From Novosphingobium sp. JCM 18896 (GTDB taxonomy: Bacteria > Pseudomonadota > Alphaproteobacteria > Sphingomonadales > Sphingomonadaceae), in the NCBI RefSeq assembly GCF_025938095.1, contig NZ_JAPCZF010000002.1, forward strand, positions 744,001 through 808,000: DNA of 64,000 nucleotides. The letters run 5' to 3'. Position numbers and translations under genes: made by a program. Shown in pieces: positions 46,631-56,098 of the stretch. Position 1 is the stretch's first letter, and each line of letters starts with the position of its first letter. The notes under the pieces are model-generated. The model made no database searches and had not been told where the DNA came from. It saw only the letters and a program-made list of their open reading frames with translations.

Positions 46631-47866
46631 ATGATGAGCGAGCGGCGGTGCCGATTTTGTGATGCGGTCTTGCAGCACGACTTCGTCGACCTTGGCACGA
46701 CCCCGCTGGCCAACAGTTTCCTTTCCGCCGAACAGCTGCAGCAGCCCGAACCGACCTATCCGCTGCGGGTCAGCGTCTGCGACCAGTGCTGGCTGGTGCA
46801 GACCGACGTCGCCGTCTCCCCGCAGGAGATCTTCAGCGACTATGCCTACCTGTCCTCGGTCTCCGAGAGCTGGGTCGAGCATGCGCGCCGGTTCACCACC
46901 GCGACGCGCGAGCGTTTCGGCCTCGACGCCTCTTCGCAGGTCGTCGAGGTCGCGAGCAACGACGGCTACCTGCTCAAGCATTTCGTGACCGCGGGGATCC
47001 CCGTCCTCGGGATCGAGCCGGCCGAGAACGTCGCGCAGATCGCGCGCGCCATCGGCGTGCCGACCGAAGCCTCGTTCTTCGGCTGCGCCGTGGCGGATGA
47101 CCTAGTCGCACGCGGGCTCGCCGCGGACCTGGTGATCGGCAACAACGTCCTGGCCCATGCCCCCGACGTCAACGACTTCGTCGGTGGCCTGGCGCGGCTC
47201 CTCAAGCCCGAGGGCGTGCTCAGCATGGAGTTCCCGCACCTGCTCCGCCTGATCAACGGCGCGCAGTTCGACACGATCTACCACGAGCACTTCTACTATC
47301 TGTCGCTGCTGGCCGTGGAGAACATCTTCGCCGCGCACGGACTTTCTGTGTTCGATATCGAGGAACTGCCCACGCACGGCGGCAGTCTGCGCGTCTTCGC
47401 GCGCCGCACTTCGGCGATGCGCGATGGGGTGACGCCGGCCGTCGAGCAGGTCCGCCGCGACGAGGCCGCCGCCGGCTTCGACCAGGTCGAGGTCTATACC
47501 GGGTTCCAGAACCGCGTCGCGCCGATCTGCGAGGGGCTGCTGGGCTTCCTCAAGCAGGCCAAGGCCGAGGGCAAGACCGTGGCGGTCTATGGCGCCGCCG
47601 CCAAGGGCAACACCCTGCTCAACGTCTGCGGCGTGACCACCGACCTCGTCGAATATGCGGTCGACGCCAATACCGCCAAGCAGGGCCGCTTCATGCCGGG
47701 CAGTCGCCTGCCGATCCTGGTGCCCGAGCGCATCTTCGAGACGCGGCCCGACTACGTGCTGGTCCTGCCCTGGAACATTCTCGATGAGGTGGTCTCGATC
47801 AATCGCGGCATCCGGGAATGGGGCGGGCAGTTCGTCGTCGCGGTGCCGGAACTCACGGTGTTCTGA
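46631..47866 (+). CDS. Sugar C-methyltransferase, SAM-dependent (TylCIII/NovU type)
   Basis: A 411-residue methyltransferase with the three-part layout of nucleotide-sugar C-methyltransferases. The N-terminal zinc-binding part has CRFC and CDQC; the central Rossmann SAM fold has VVEVASNDGYLLKHF and GIEPAENVA; the C-terminal domain has AVYGAAAKGNTLLN. It would add a methyl group to carbon 3 or 5 of a 4-keto sugar nucleotide. GAGG lies six bases before ATG 46631. First gene of a 13-gene plus-strand operon, one base overlapping the RfbC-like gene. Confidence 0.88.
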   Translation: MMSERRCRFCDAVLQHDFVDLGTTPLANSFLSAEQLQQPEPTYPLRVSVCDQCWLVQTDVAVSPQEIFSDYAYLSSVSESWVEHARRFTTATRERFGLDASSQVVEVASNDGYLLKHFVTAGIPVLGIEPAENVAQIARAIGVPTEASFFGCAVADDLVARGLAADLVIGNNVLAHAPDVNDFVGGLARLLKPEGVLSMEFPHLLRLINGAQFDTIYHEHFYYLSLLAVENIFAAHGLSVFDIEELPTHGGSLRVFARRTSAMRDGVTPAVEQVRRDEAAAGFDQVEVYTGFQNRVAPICEGLLGFLKQAKAEGKTVAVYGAAAKGNTLLNVCGVTTDLVEYAVDANTAKQGRFMPGSRLPILVPERIFETRPDYVLVLPWNILDEVVSINRGIREWGGQFVVAVPELTVF

Positions 47867-48408
47867 TGAAATTCCTGCCGACGGCCATCGACGGCGCCTT
47901 CGAGGTCGAGGTCGAGCCATCGGTGGACGAAAGAGGCCTGTTCGCGCGGACATTCTGCGCCGAGACCTTCGCGGCCCAGGGCCTGCCCTCGTTCTATCCG
48001 CAAGCCAGCGTCTCGGTGAACACCAGTCGCGGCACCCTGCGCGGGCTGCATTATCAGCTCGAACCGCATGCCGAGGCCAAGCTGGTGCGCGCGACGCGCG
48101 GCAGGGTGTTCGACGTCGCCGTCGATCTGCGCCCCCGATCACCGACCTACCTGCGCTGGGCCTCGGTCGAACTGAGCGCCGACCGGCGCAATGCCTTCGC
48201 CATACCGACCGGCTGCGCGCACGGCTTCCTGACCCTAGAACATGGTTGCGAACTTATTTACCATTTGTCGTCCAACTACGCCCCGGACCTCGCCCGCGGG
48301 GTCCGGTGGGACGATCCGCTGTTCGGCATCACCTGGCCTTTCGCGCCGGTGGTGATCGGAGAACGCGATGCGACCTATCCGTCCTATGACCAGGAGATAG
48401 TCCGGTGA
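47866..48408 (+). CDS. RfbC-like dTDP/CDP-4-keto-sugar 3,5-epimerase
   Basis: A 180-residue cupin of the RmlC/RfbC family, with SVNTSRGTLRGLHYQL (catalytic His region), FDVAVDLRPRSPTYLRW and IPTGCAHGFLTLEHGCELIY. It epimerises carbon 3 and/or 5 of a 4-keto-6-deoxy sugar nucleotide. No rmlA, rmlB or rmlD is near, so the substrate is probably not dTDP-glucose-derived; next to a C-methyltransferase and given rfbFGH elsewhere in the window, a CDP-sugar is plausible. It overlaps both neighbours. Confidence 0.9.
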   Translation: MKFLPTAIDGAFEVEVEPSVDERGLFARTFCAETFAAQGLPSFYPQASVSVNTSRGTLRGLHYQLEPHAEAKLVRATRGRVFDVAVDLRPRSPTYLRWASVELSADRRNAFAIPTGCAHGFLTLEHGCELIYHLSSNYAPDLARGVRWDDPLFGITWPFAPVVIGERDATYPSYDQEIVR

Positions 48409-49646
48409 AGCTCAGCATCTGCATTCCGACCTACAACCGCGAGGCCTACCTGCGGAACGCGTTGGAATATTGCCAGGACTACGCGTTCAGCTTCCCCTAC
48501 GAGATCGTCATCTCGGACAACGCCTCGACCGACGGCACCGAGGCCATGGTCGCCGAGTTCATCGAACGCGGCCTGCCGATCCGCTATTTCCGGCGCGAGA
48601 CCAACGGCGGTGCCACGCCCAACCAGATCAACGCCTTCCAGCACGCGGTGGGCGAGTACACGATCTACCTCGCCGACGACGATCTGCTGATCGCGCCCGA
48701 GGTGGAGAACGTGGTCCGCTATCTCGACGAGAACCCCGACGTCGTCGCGGCGCATGCCCCCTGGACGATCTACGACGAGGTGCAGGACCTCGACCTGTCG
48801 CAGTTCTACGCCGTCGCCGCGGACCGCAGGTTCGAACGCCGCGACTTCTTCGAGCTGTTCTGCTTCCTGTTCGAAGGTCACATCTTCCCCGAGATCGCGA
48901 TCGTCCGATCGTCGGCGATGCGTTCGGCCTGGGTGCCGCGTGAGCTGTGCTTCTACGCCTTCTCGCATCTCGCCCACTTCCTCGACATGGGCGCGGTCAC
49001 CTTCCTCAAGACGCCGTTCTACCGCTCGGTCGCGGTGTCCAAGATCGCCCCGTCGCGCCAGCAGGCGGGCTTCGACGACGTCGTGACCTCGTGGGACCGC
49101 TATCGCGGCGGGCTCGAATATTTCCTCCACATCGGCGCCAAGCGCGGCGTCATCGACATGTCGGACGAATCGCGGATCGCCTACGATCAGATGTGCCGGC
49201 ACTTCATGATGGTGCGCATGGGCGTGGCCATCCGCTTCTGGTTCGCGCGCAAGGACTACATCAAGGCCTACGAGCTCTGCGCGCGGATGATCTTCGCGGG
49301 CCACGGCGACAACGTCGAGGTCACCAAGATCGCCGACACCCTGCCCGCGATGGTCGGGCTCCAGACCCTGGCCGGCAAGGTCGCCGCGATGACGGGAATC
49401 GATCGCCTGATCCTCGACGGCATGACCGACCCGGAAATGGTGGCCGAGCTGCTCCAGGATCTCGGCCTGCCCGCCGAGGTGGCGATCGTCTCCGAGGAGC
49501 CCGCGGGCCTGTCCGCCGAAGAACTGATCGAAGGCTCGATCGTCTTCGTCAGCGAGGAAGCGCGGCGCGACCACTATCTGGCCAAGGGCTACCGTCCGAC
49601 CGTGATCTTCTCCGATCTCGACCTGACCCAGCACGTCCTGCTCTGA
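48405..49646 (+). CDS. Family 2 glycosyltransferase
   Basis: A 413-residue protein with an N-terminal GT-A fold: MKLSICIPTYNREAYL, SDNASTDGTE, and the metal-binding ADDD at residues ~88-91. A long C-terminal part of about 200 residues without recognised domain follows and may add specificity or protein contact. It probably transfers a sugar onto the lipid-linked repeat unit at the cytoplasmic membrane face. GTG 48405 overlaps the upstream gene by four bases. No second glycosyltransferase is visible in this operon. Confidence 0.88.
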   Translation: MKLSICIPTYNREAYLRNALEYCQDYAFSFPYEIVISDNASTDGTEAMVAEFIERGLPIRYFRRETNGGATPNQINAFQHAVGEYTIYLADDDLLIAPEVENVVRYLDENPDVVAAHAPWTIYDEVQDLDLSQFYAVAADRRFERRDFFELFCFLFEGHIFPEIAIVRSSAMRSAWVPRELCFYAFSHLAHFLDMGAVTFLKTPFYRSVAVSKIAPSRQQAGFDDVVTSWDRYRGGLEYFLHIGAKRGVIDMSDESRIAYDQMCRHFMMVRMGVAIRFWFARKDYIKAYELCARMIFAGHGDNVEVTKIADTLPAMVGLQTLAGKVAAMTGIDRLILDGMTDPEMVAELLQDLGLPAEVAIVSEEPAGLSAEELIEGSIVFVSEEARRDHYLAKGYRPTVIFSDLDLTQHVLL

Positions 49647-49668
49647 ACGCGGACGGGAAAGCCCTTCG

Positions 49669-50781
49669 GTGAACGACCGGATCTTCTATACCAAGCCGTC
49701 CATCACCGCGCTGGAACGGGACTATGCTGCCGATGCCGCCGCGAACGGCTGGGGCGCGCAGTGCTATGACTACATCATCCGCTTCGAGCGCGAGTTCGGC
49801 GCCTGGCTGGGCAGCACGCACACGATCGCGACCTCGAGCTGCACGGGTGCGCTGCACATGGGCATGGCGGCGCTAGGGATTGGCCCCAGCGACGAGGTGA
49901 TCCTGGCCGATACCAACTGGATCGCGACGGTCGCGCCCGTCGTGCATCTGGGCGCGACGCCGGTCTTCGTCGATATCGACCCGACCAGCTGGTGCATCGA
50001 TCCGCAGGCGGCGGAACGCGCGATCACGCCGCGCACGCGCGCGATCGTCGCCACCCACGTCTACGGCAATATGGCCGACATGGACGCGCTGCTGGCGCTG
50101 GGCGAACGCACCGGCATTCCGATCATCGAGGACGGCGCCGAAGCGATCGGATCGGCCTGGCACGGCGGCCGGCGCGCCGGATCGATGGGCCGGTTCGGCA
50201 CCTTCTCGTTCCACGGCACCAAGACCCTGACGACGGGCGAAGGCGGCATGTTCGTGACCAGCGACGCCGCGCTTTACGAGCGCGTGCTGACTCTGTCGAA
50301 CCACGGCCGCGCGCGCGGGCAGGTCAAGCAGTTCTGGCCCGACATGGTCGGCTTCAAGTACAAGATGTCCAATGTCCAGGCGGCGATGGGCTGCGCGCAG
50401 CTTGAGCGGATCGAGGATCTGGTGTCGCGCAAGCGCGCAATCCTGGCGCGCTATCGCGCCGCGCTCGATGGACTGCCCCGCCTGTCGATGAACCCCGAGC
50501 CCGCGGGCACGGTCAACGGCGCCTGGATGCCGACGGTGGTCTTCGCGCGCGAAAGCGGCGTCACCCGCGAAGACATGCAGCAGGCCTTCGCCGCGGCGAA
50601 CATCGACGCGCGCGTGTTCTTCCATCCGCTGTCCGAGCTGCCGATGTTCGAGGCCCGACCCGAGAACCGCCACGCCTGGGACATTCCCGGCCGGGCGATC
50701 AACCTGCCCAGCTATCACGACATGACCGACGACGACATCGCACGGGTCTGCGCGGTCGTCACGGCGCTCGCCAACCGCTAA
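49669..50781 (+). CDS. DegT/DnrJ/EryC1 sugar aminotransferase
   Basis: A 370-residue PLP-dependent aminotransferase of the perosamine-synthase-like group. The lysine that binds PLP is kept, in FSFHGTKTLTTGEGGMFV, unlike the His form in RfbH at 2128-3486. Other marks are ATSSCTGALHMGMAALGIGPSDEV (in pieces) and VEDGAEAIGSAW-like IIEDGAEAIGS. It would put an amino group on carbon 4 (or 3) of a keto sugar nucleotide. GTG 49669 is the start. Its product could be the acyl acceptor for the downstream acyl genes. Confidence 0.92.
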   Translation: MNDRIFYTKPSITALERDYAADAAANGWGAQCYDYIIRFEREFGAWLGSTHTIATSSCTGALHMGMAALGIGPSDEVILADTNWIATVAPVVHLGATPVFVDIDPTSWCIDPQAAERAITPRTRAIVATHVYGNMADMDALLALGERTGIPIIEDGAEAIGSAWHGGRRAGSMGRFGTFSFHGTKTLTTGEGGMFVTSDAALYERVLTLSNHGRARGQVKQFWPDMVGFKYKMSNVQAAMGCAQLERIEDLVSRKRAILARYRAALDGLPRLSMNPEPAGTVNGAWMPTVVFARESGVTREDMQQAFAAANIDARVFFHPLSELPMFEARPENRHAWDIPGRAINLPSYHDMTDDDIARVCAVVTALANR

Positions 50782-50804
50782 ACGAAAAGGCCGAGGACAC
50801 GACC

Positions 50805-51581
50805 ATGCACGAAGCCTTTGCCGAAGAGGTTCGCGGGAACATCGAAGGGTTGGGGCGCGACGACGCGTTCCAGCGCCAGTCGCTCGACTGGAACCTGGCC
50901 TCGGCCCGGCACAGATATACCTACAACTTCCGCGCGCTCGGGCGGCCGATCATCCAGTTCCCGCAGGACATGGTCGCCTTCCAGGAGATCATCTGGGAGA
51001 CGCGGCCGGACCTGATCATCGAGACGGGGATCGCCCACGGCGGTTCGCTAATCGCCAATGCCGCCACCCTGGCACTGCTCGACTATGCCGATGCCTTCGA
51101 GGCGGGAGAGGTGCTCGATCCACGCGCCCCCAAGCGCAAGGTGCTCGGCCTGGACATCGACATCCGCCAGCACAACCGCGAGGCGATCGAGGCCCATCCG
51201 ATGGCGCCGCGCATTCACATGCTCCAGGGATCGAGCATCGACCCGGGCCTCGCCGAGCAGGTCCGCGCCTTCGCGGCCGACCATGCGCGAATCATGGTCT
51301 GTCTCGATTCAAACCACACCCACGACCATGTGCTGCGCGAGCTCGAGCTCTACGCGCCGCTGGTCACCGAAGGCTGCTATTGCGTGGTCAGCGACACGAT
51401 CGTCGAGGACGCGCCCGATCACCTGTCGGCCGACCGGCCCTGGGGCAAGGGCGACAATCCCAAGACCGCGGTCCACGCCTTTCTGAAGGACCGTGACGAC
51501 TTCGTCATCGACAAGGCGATCGAGCACAAGCTGCAGATCACCGTCTCGCCCGACGGGTTCCTCAAACGCACGCGGTCATGA
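50805..51581 (+). CDS. Cephalosporin hydroxylase (CmcI) family protein, probable sugar O-methyltransferase
   Basis: A 258-residue protein of the CmcI/RhmT family, despite its name a SAM-dependent methyltransferase fold. It shows IETGIAHGGSLIANAATLALLDY (GxGxxGGS-like SAM loop, in pieces), VLGLDIDIR, and CLDSNHTHDHVLREL. Homologues in polysaccharide clusters O-methylate sugars. It starts 23 bases after the aminotransferase. The hydroxyl target is unknown. Confidence 0.85.
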   Translation: MHEAFAEEVRGNIEGLGRDDAFQRQSLDWNLASARHRYTYNFRALGRPIIQFPQDMVAFQEIIWETRPDLIIETGIAHGGSLIANAATLALLDYADAFEAGEVLDPRAPKRKVLGLDIDIRQHNREAIEAHPMAPRIHMLQGSSIDPGLAEQVRAFAADHARIMVCLDSNHTHDHVLRELELYAPLVTEGCYCVVSDTIVEDAPDHLSADRPWGKGDNPKTAVHAFLKDRDDFVIDKAIEHKLQITVSPDGFLKRTRS

Positions 51582-51596
51582 CGGCAGCGGCGCGCC

Positions 51597-53033
51597 ATGG
51601 GTGACATGTTCGCGGACCTGGCCGCCGCCTATGGGACGCGCCCGCTGTTCAGGACCGACGACGGGGCGGAGATCGCGGTCGCCGCGCTCGCCGATCTGAC
51701 CCAGCGGCCGGAGATCGCCGCCTGCCGAGGACGGCTGGTGATGTGCCTCAGCGACAACGACCCGGGCGGCGCGCTCGGCTACCTGGCGCTGCTGCAGGCG
51801 CAGGCGGTGCCGATGATGGTGGCGACCGGACTGCCGACGCCGCGACTGCAAACTTTGATCGCAGCCTACGAGCCAAGCTTCCTCTGGCTGCCCGAAGCGC
51901 GCATGGCCGATGTCCCCGACGCCGACCTGGTGCTGTCCGAGCGCGGCTATGGCCTGCTCGCGCGGCGCACGTCGGTGGCCGTGCCGCTGCACGACGATCT
52001 GGCGCTGCTGCTCGGCACTTCGGGCAGCACGGGGAGCCCGCGCTTCGTGCGGCTTTCGCAGGGCAACCTGCTGGGCAATGCCCGCGCGATCCGCGACTAT
52101 CTGGGCATCGGCGCCGACGACGTGCCGGTCACCAGCCTGCCGCTGACTTATTCCTACGGCCTGTCGGTGCTGCACAGCCACCTGCTCGCGGGCAGCACGA
52201 TCGCGCTGACCGCCAAGACACTGTTCGACCGTGGCTTCTGGGACTTCCTGCGCGATGCCCGGGTGACCAGCTTCGCCGGCGTGCCCTATCACTACGAAAT
52301 GCTCGCCAAACTGCGTTTCGCGAAGATGGACCTGCCCGACCTTCGCACCATGACGCAGGCTGGCGGACGCATGGATCCGGCGCTGGTCCGGGACTTCGCC
52401 GTGCTCTGTGCCGAGCGGAACCGGCGCCTTTTCGTGATGTACGGGCAGACCGAGGCGACCGCACGCATGGCCTATCTGCCGCCCGACAAGGCCGCGACCA
52501 AGCCGGGTTCGATCGGCCAGGCCATTCCCGGCGGCGAACTATGGCTCGAGGACGAGGACGGCACCCGCGTGGCCGAGCCCGATCGGCCGGGCCAGCTCGT
52601 CTATCGCGGACCGAACGTGGCGCTGGGTTATGCCGAGAGCCATGCCGACCTCGGCCGCGGCGACGAGTGGCAGGGCCTGCTGCACACCGGCGACCTCGCC
52701 ACGCGCGACGCCGAGGGCGATTTCACGATCGTCGGGCGGCTCAAGCGCTTCGTGAAGCTGTTCGGTAACCGGATCAACCTGCAGGACGTCGAGCATGCGC
52801 TCCAGGCCGCCGGCCATCAGGCGGTGTGTGGCGGGCGTGACGATCGCCTCGACGTCTATCTCGTCGATGCCGATGCCGAGGTCGGCAAGCAGGTGAAGAA
52901 GACGCTGGCGGCCGAGCTGAAAGTCACGCCGCAGGCGATCGGTGTCTTTGCCATCGACCGCGTGCCGCGCAATGATGCGGGCAAGGTCCTCTACGGACTG
53001 CTCGACGGGCTGGAGAAGGTGCTGCTGGCATGA
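51597..53033 (+). CDS. AMP-dependent synthetase/ligase (ANL superfamily)
   Basis: A 478-residue adenylate-forming enzyme with core motifs LLGTSGSTGSPRFVRL (P-loop), MYGQTEATARM, HTGDLATRDAEGDF, GRLKRFVKLFGNRI and the catalytic lysine near the C-terminus in RVPRNDAGKVLYG. It activates a carboxylic acid as its AMP ester and probably loads it on CoA or the carrier protein encoded at 55365. Shorter than fatty-acyl ligases, suggesting a small acid. It overlaps the LuxE-like gene by four bases. Confidence 0.88.
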   Translation: MGDMFADLAAAYGTRPLFRTDDGAEIAVAALADLTQRPEIAACRGRLVMCLSDNDPGGALGYLALLQAQAVPMMVATGLPTPRLQTLIAAYEPSFLWLPEARMADVPDADLVLSERGYGLLARRTSVAVPLHDDLALLLGTSGSTGSPRFVRLSQGNLLGNARAIRDYLGIGADDVPVTSLPLTYSYGLSVLHSHLLAGSTIALTAKTLFDRGFWDFLRDARVTSFAGVPYHYEMLAKLRFAKMDLPDLRTMTQAGGRMDPALVRDFAVLCAERNRRLFVMYGQTEATARMAYLPPDKAATKPGSIGQAIPGGELWLEDEDGTRVAEPDRPGQLVYRGPNVALGYAESHADLGRGDEWQGLLHTGDLATRDAEGDFTIVGRLKRFVKLFGNRINLQDVEHALQAAGHQAVCGGRDDRLDVYLVDADAEVGKQVKKTLAAELKVTPQAIGVFAIDRVPRNDAGKVLYGLLDGLEKVLLA

Positions 53034-54118
53034 CGGGCCTCGATCCCACCTTCTGGCTCGACCAGCCGCCTTTCGCCATGGACGCGGAAGCCAAGGCCGC
53101 GGCGCTGACGCAGACGATGAACGCGCTGACCGAATGGCACCGCCAGCATTGCCCGGCCTATGCCCGGATCCTCGACGTCGCCACCGACGCGGACGGACCG
53201 GTGCAGACCCTGGCCCAGGTGCCGTTCATCCCCGTGCGGCTGTTCAAGGAAATGGACCTGCGCAGCGTGCCCGAGGATCAGGTGTTCAAGACCATGACCT
53301 CGTCGGGCACCAGCGGCCAGCAGGTCTCGCGGATCTTCCTCGACCGCGAGACCTCCGCGCTGCAGACCAAGATCCTGTCGCGCATCATGGGCGAAGTGAT
53401 CGGCCGCAAGCGCCTGCCGATGCTGGTCATCGATTCGCCCTCCGTGCTCAAGGACCGCAACGCCTTTTCGGCGCGAGGCGCGGGCATCCTCGGCTTCTCG
53501 ATGTTCGGCCAGAACGTGACCTATGCGCTCGACGATAAGATGAACCTCGACCTGCCGGCGATCGAGGCCTTTCTCGATCGGCATGCCGGCCAGCCGGTGT
53601 TCCTGTTCGGCTTCACCTTCATGATCTGGCAGCACTTCTACAAGCCGCTGCAGGCCTTGGGGCAGCGACTGGCGATCGACCAGGGGGTGCTGCTGCACGG
53701 CGGCGGCTGGAAGAAGCTGCAGGACGAGGCGGTCTCCAGCCGCGATTTCCGCGCCACCCTGCAGGACTGCGCCGGGATCGACCGGGTGGTGAACTATTAC
53801 GGCATGGTCGAGCAGACGGGCTCGATCTTCCTCGAATGCGAGGAGGGCTTTCTCCATGCGCCGGCCTATGCCGATGTCATCGTCCGCGACCTCGGCGATT
53901 TCAGCACCCTGCCACCGGGCGAGACGGGCCTCGTCGAAGTTCTGTCGATGATCCCGCGCTCCTATCCGGGCCATGCCCTGCTGACCGAGGACCTCGGCCG
54001 GATCGAGGGCCTCGACCACTGCGCCTGCGGGCGGCGCGGCACTCATTTCACCATCGCCGGACGCGTGGCCCGCGCCGAAGTCCGCGGCTGTAGCGACACC
54101 TATGAAGCCGCTGCCTGA
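53030..54118 (+). CDS. LuxE-like acyl-protein synthetase
   Basis: A 362-residue protein of the LuxE acyl-protein synthetase family, related to the adenylate-forming fold: MTSSGTSGQQVSRIFLDRE (P-loop-like), VNYYGMVEQTGSIF and a C-terminal DHCACGRRGTHF. In bioluminescent bacteria LuxE activates a fatty acid and passes it to the LuxC reductase; luxE and luxC homologues also occur in polysaccharide clusters. Its stop lies 17 bases inside the LuxC-like gene, so the two are coupled. There are no luciferase genes. Confidence 0.88.
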   Translation: MTGLDPTFWLDQPPFAMDAEAKAAALTQTMNALTEWHRQHCPAYARILDVATDADGPVQTLAQVPFIPVRLFKEMDLRSVPEDQVFKTMTSSGTSGQQVSRIFLDRETSALQTKILSRIMGEVIGRKRLPMLVIDSPSVLKDRNAFSARGAGILGFSMFGQNVTYALDDKMNLDLPAIEAFLDRHAGQPVFLFGFTFMIWQHFYKPLQALGQRLAIDQGVLLHGGGWKKLQDEAVSSRDFRATLQDCAGIDRVVNYYGMVEQTGSIFLECEEGFLHAPAYADVIVRDLGDFSTLPPGETGLVEVLSMIPRSYPGHALLTEDLGRIEGLDHCACGRRGTHFTIAGRVARAEVRGCSDTYEAAA

Positions 54119-55307
54119 TCTGCCGTTGACCATCCGCGTCGGCGGACCGCTGGGCACGCTCGATCGGCGCCCGCTCAAGCCCTATGCCGAGCCGGTGCTG
54201 GCCTTCCTGGCGGCGCTGTCGAAGGCGCTGCTGAGCCAGGCCGAGGTCCGCGAGCATCCCGACGTGGCGACCTTCGCCTTCTGGTGCCGCGCAGCCAATC
54301 TCGCGCGGCTCTCGGCCGAGTTCGACCGGCGCCATGCGCGGCTCGGGCGCGGACTGGTGCTGCATATCGCGCCGAGCAACGTGCCGGTGAACTTCGCCTA
54401 TTCGTTCGCCTTCGGCCTGCTCGCGGGCAATGCCAACCTGGTGCGCATTCCCGAGGGCTTCGTCCAGGTCGAGATTATCTGCGACGCGATCGCCGCGCTG
54501 TTCGACCGGCCCGAACATGCGCGGGTGGCATCGATGAACCGGCTCGTGCGCTATCCGCGCGACGACGCGATCACCGCCGCGCTCTCGGCCGAATGTCAGG
54601 GCCGGATGATCTGGGGCGGCGACGCGACCGTGGCGCACCTCAAGCGACTTCCCGCGCACCCGCGCTGCGTCGACGTCGCCTTCGCCGATCGCTATTCGCT
54701 GTGCCTGCTCGGCGCCGAGGCGGTGCTCGCGACCGACGACAAGGCGCTGGCCGAGCTCGTGCGCGGGTTCTTCAACGACAGCTATCTGTTCGACCAGAAC
54801 GGCTGCTCGTCACCGCATCTCGTGCTGTGGCGCGGGTCCGATGCGAGCGTGGCGGCGGCGCAACAACGCTTCTGGCCGGCGCTCGAACGCGTGGTGCAGG
54901 CCGCCTATCCGCTGGCCGATGCGCGGACGGTCGACAAGTTCACCCACTTGTGCCGGACGGCCAGCGAAGTCGCGGAAGTGCGAAGCGCCACGCGCCACGG
55001 CAACCTGATCTACCGCATCGCGCTCACCGCCCTGCCCGCCGACATCGCCGCGCATCGCGGCCAGTTCGGCACCTTCTTCGAACATGCGGCGGAAGACCTC
55101 GAAGGTTTGGCGGCGATCGTCACCGAGCGCTATCAGACGCTCACCTGCTTCGGCGTGGACCGGCAGGAGGTGGTGGACTTCATCGTCGACCGCGGGCTGC
55201 CCGGGATCGACCGGGTGGTGCCGGTGGGCAAGGCGCTCGACATGGGCGTCGTCTGGGATGGCTATATGCTGGTCGAAGAACTCTCGCGGATCGTGCATAG
55301 CGCGTGA
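54102..55307 (+). CDS. LuxC-like acyl-CoA/acyl-protein reductase
   Basis: A 401-residue reductase of the aldehyde-dehydrogenase-like fold. APSNVPVNFAYSFAFGLLAGN and the catalytic-cysteine stretch FDQNGCSSPHL (Cys235) match LuxC, which reduces an activated acyl group to an aldehyde with NADPH. With the LuxE-like and ligase genes upstream and the carrier protein downstream, it forms a unit that could make a carrier-derived aldehyde or alcohol. It overlaps the LuxE-like gene by 17 bases. Confidence 0.9.
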   Translation: MKPLPDLPLTIRVGGPLGTLDRRPLKPYAEPVLAFLAALSKALLSQAEVREHPDVATFAFWCRAANLARLSAEFDRRHARLGRGLVLHIAPSNVPVNFAYSFAFGLLAGNANLVRIPEGFVQVEIICDAIAALFDRPEHARVASMNRLVRYPRDDAITAALSAECQGRMIWGGDATVAHLKRLPAHPRCVDVAFADRYSLCLLGAEAVLATDDKALAELVRGFFNDSYLFDQNGCSSPHLVLWRGSDASVAAAQQRFWPALERVVQAAYPLADARTVDKFTHLCRTASEVAEVRSATRHGNLIYRIALTALPADIAAHRGQFGTFFEHAAEDLEGLAAIVTERYQTLTCFGVDRQEVVDFIVDRGLPGIDRVVPVGKALDMGVVWDGYMLVEELSRIVHSA

Positions 55308-55364
55308 GCACCGCGACGTGACACAGTGCTTCGCGACCGGGGAAATGGGCAAGGAAGGCAGTAA

Positions 55365-55610
55365 ATGAGCAGCGCCGAGAAGTATGATGCAGCCTTCATC
55401 GAGACGTTCCTGCTGGAACCGAAGGATCTGGCCGCGCTCAAGTACCAGGAGGTCGAATCCTGGGACAGCGTCGGCCACATGGCGCTGATCGCGGCGCTGG
55501 AAGAGGCCTTCGCCATCGAGCTCGACATCGACGACATCATCGAGTTCTCGAGCTACGAGGCGGGCAAGGCGATCCTGAGCAAGTACGACGTGAAGATCGA
55601 GCCCGTCTGA
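55365..55610 (+). CDS. Acyl carrier protein
   Basis: An 81-residue acidic four-helix carrier protein. The phosphopantetheine site is Ser35 in WDSVGHMALIAALEEAF, the usual DS[VL] motif. It is not the housekeeping fatty-acid ACP, since it lies in a polysaccharide operon with acyl-activating genes. A spacer of 57 bases precedes it, with GGAAGG-like bases just upstream. It shares one base with the FabZ-like gene after it. Confidence 0.92.
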   Translation: MSSAEKYDAAFIETFLLEPKDLAALKYQEVESWDSVGHMALIAALEEAFAIELDIDDIIEFSSYEAGKAILSKYDVKIEPV

Positions 55611-56080
55611 TGCGCGAGGCCGCGGCGACGCTCGACATCCAGGCGATCATCCATCACCAGCGCAACCGCTTCCCGGTGCTGCTGATCGACCGCGTGATCG
55701 CCTTCGATCCGGGCAAGAGCGCCACGGCCATCAAGTGCTTCACCTACAACGAGTGGTTCTTCCCCGGGCATTTCGAGGACGACCCCAACGTGCCCGGCTT
55801 CGTCCAGATCGAATCGCTGGCGCAGACCTTCATCATGAGCTTCCTCTGCATCGAGGAATACCAGGGCATGAAGACGAGCTTCGTCTCGATCGACAACGTC
55901 AAGTTCAAGCGCAAGATCGTGCCCGGCGACGTGCTGACGATCGAGGCCAGCCTGGACTCGTTCAAGCGCGGCGTGGCCAAGGGATCGGTGCGCAGCACGG
56001 TCGACGGCCAGGCGGCGTGCAGCGGCGACTTCGTCGTCGCGGTGCCCGCGATCCTCGACCGCTTCAAACCCCGGACCTGA
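55610..56080 (+). CDS. FabZ-like 3-hydroxyacyl-ACP dehydratase (hotdog fold)
   Basis: A 156-residue hotdog protein of the FabA/FabZ group: RNRFPVLLIDRVIAFDPG, then FPGHFEDDPNVPGFVQIESLAQ, which carries the catalytic His (PGHF) and the Glu opposite (IESLAQ). It likely dehydrates a 3-hydroxyacyl group on the adjacent carrier protein, or binds it. The GHFPGxP loop is changed to GHFEDDP, which could alter substrate choice. Its ATG overlaps the ACP stop by one base. Confidence 0.87.
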   Translation: MREAAATLDIQAIIHHQRNRFPVLLIDRVIAFDPGKSATAIKCFTYNEWFFPGHFEDDPNVPGFVQIESLAQTFIMSFLCIEEYQGMKTSFVSIDNVKFKRKIVPGDVLTIEASLDSFKRGVAKGSVRSTVDGQAACSGDFVVAVPAILDRFKPRT

Positions 56081-56098
56081 GGCTTTAGGCGGAACCCC

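Noticed and set aside
53030..55307. LuxE and LuxC homologues as a bioluminescence operon
   Set aside because: No luciferase (luxAB) or luxD gene is present, and the genes are embedded in a polysaccharide operon.
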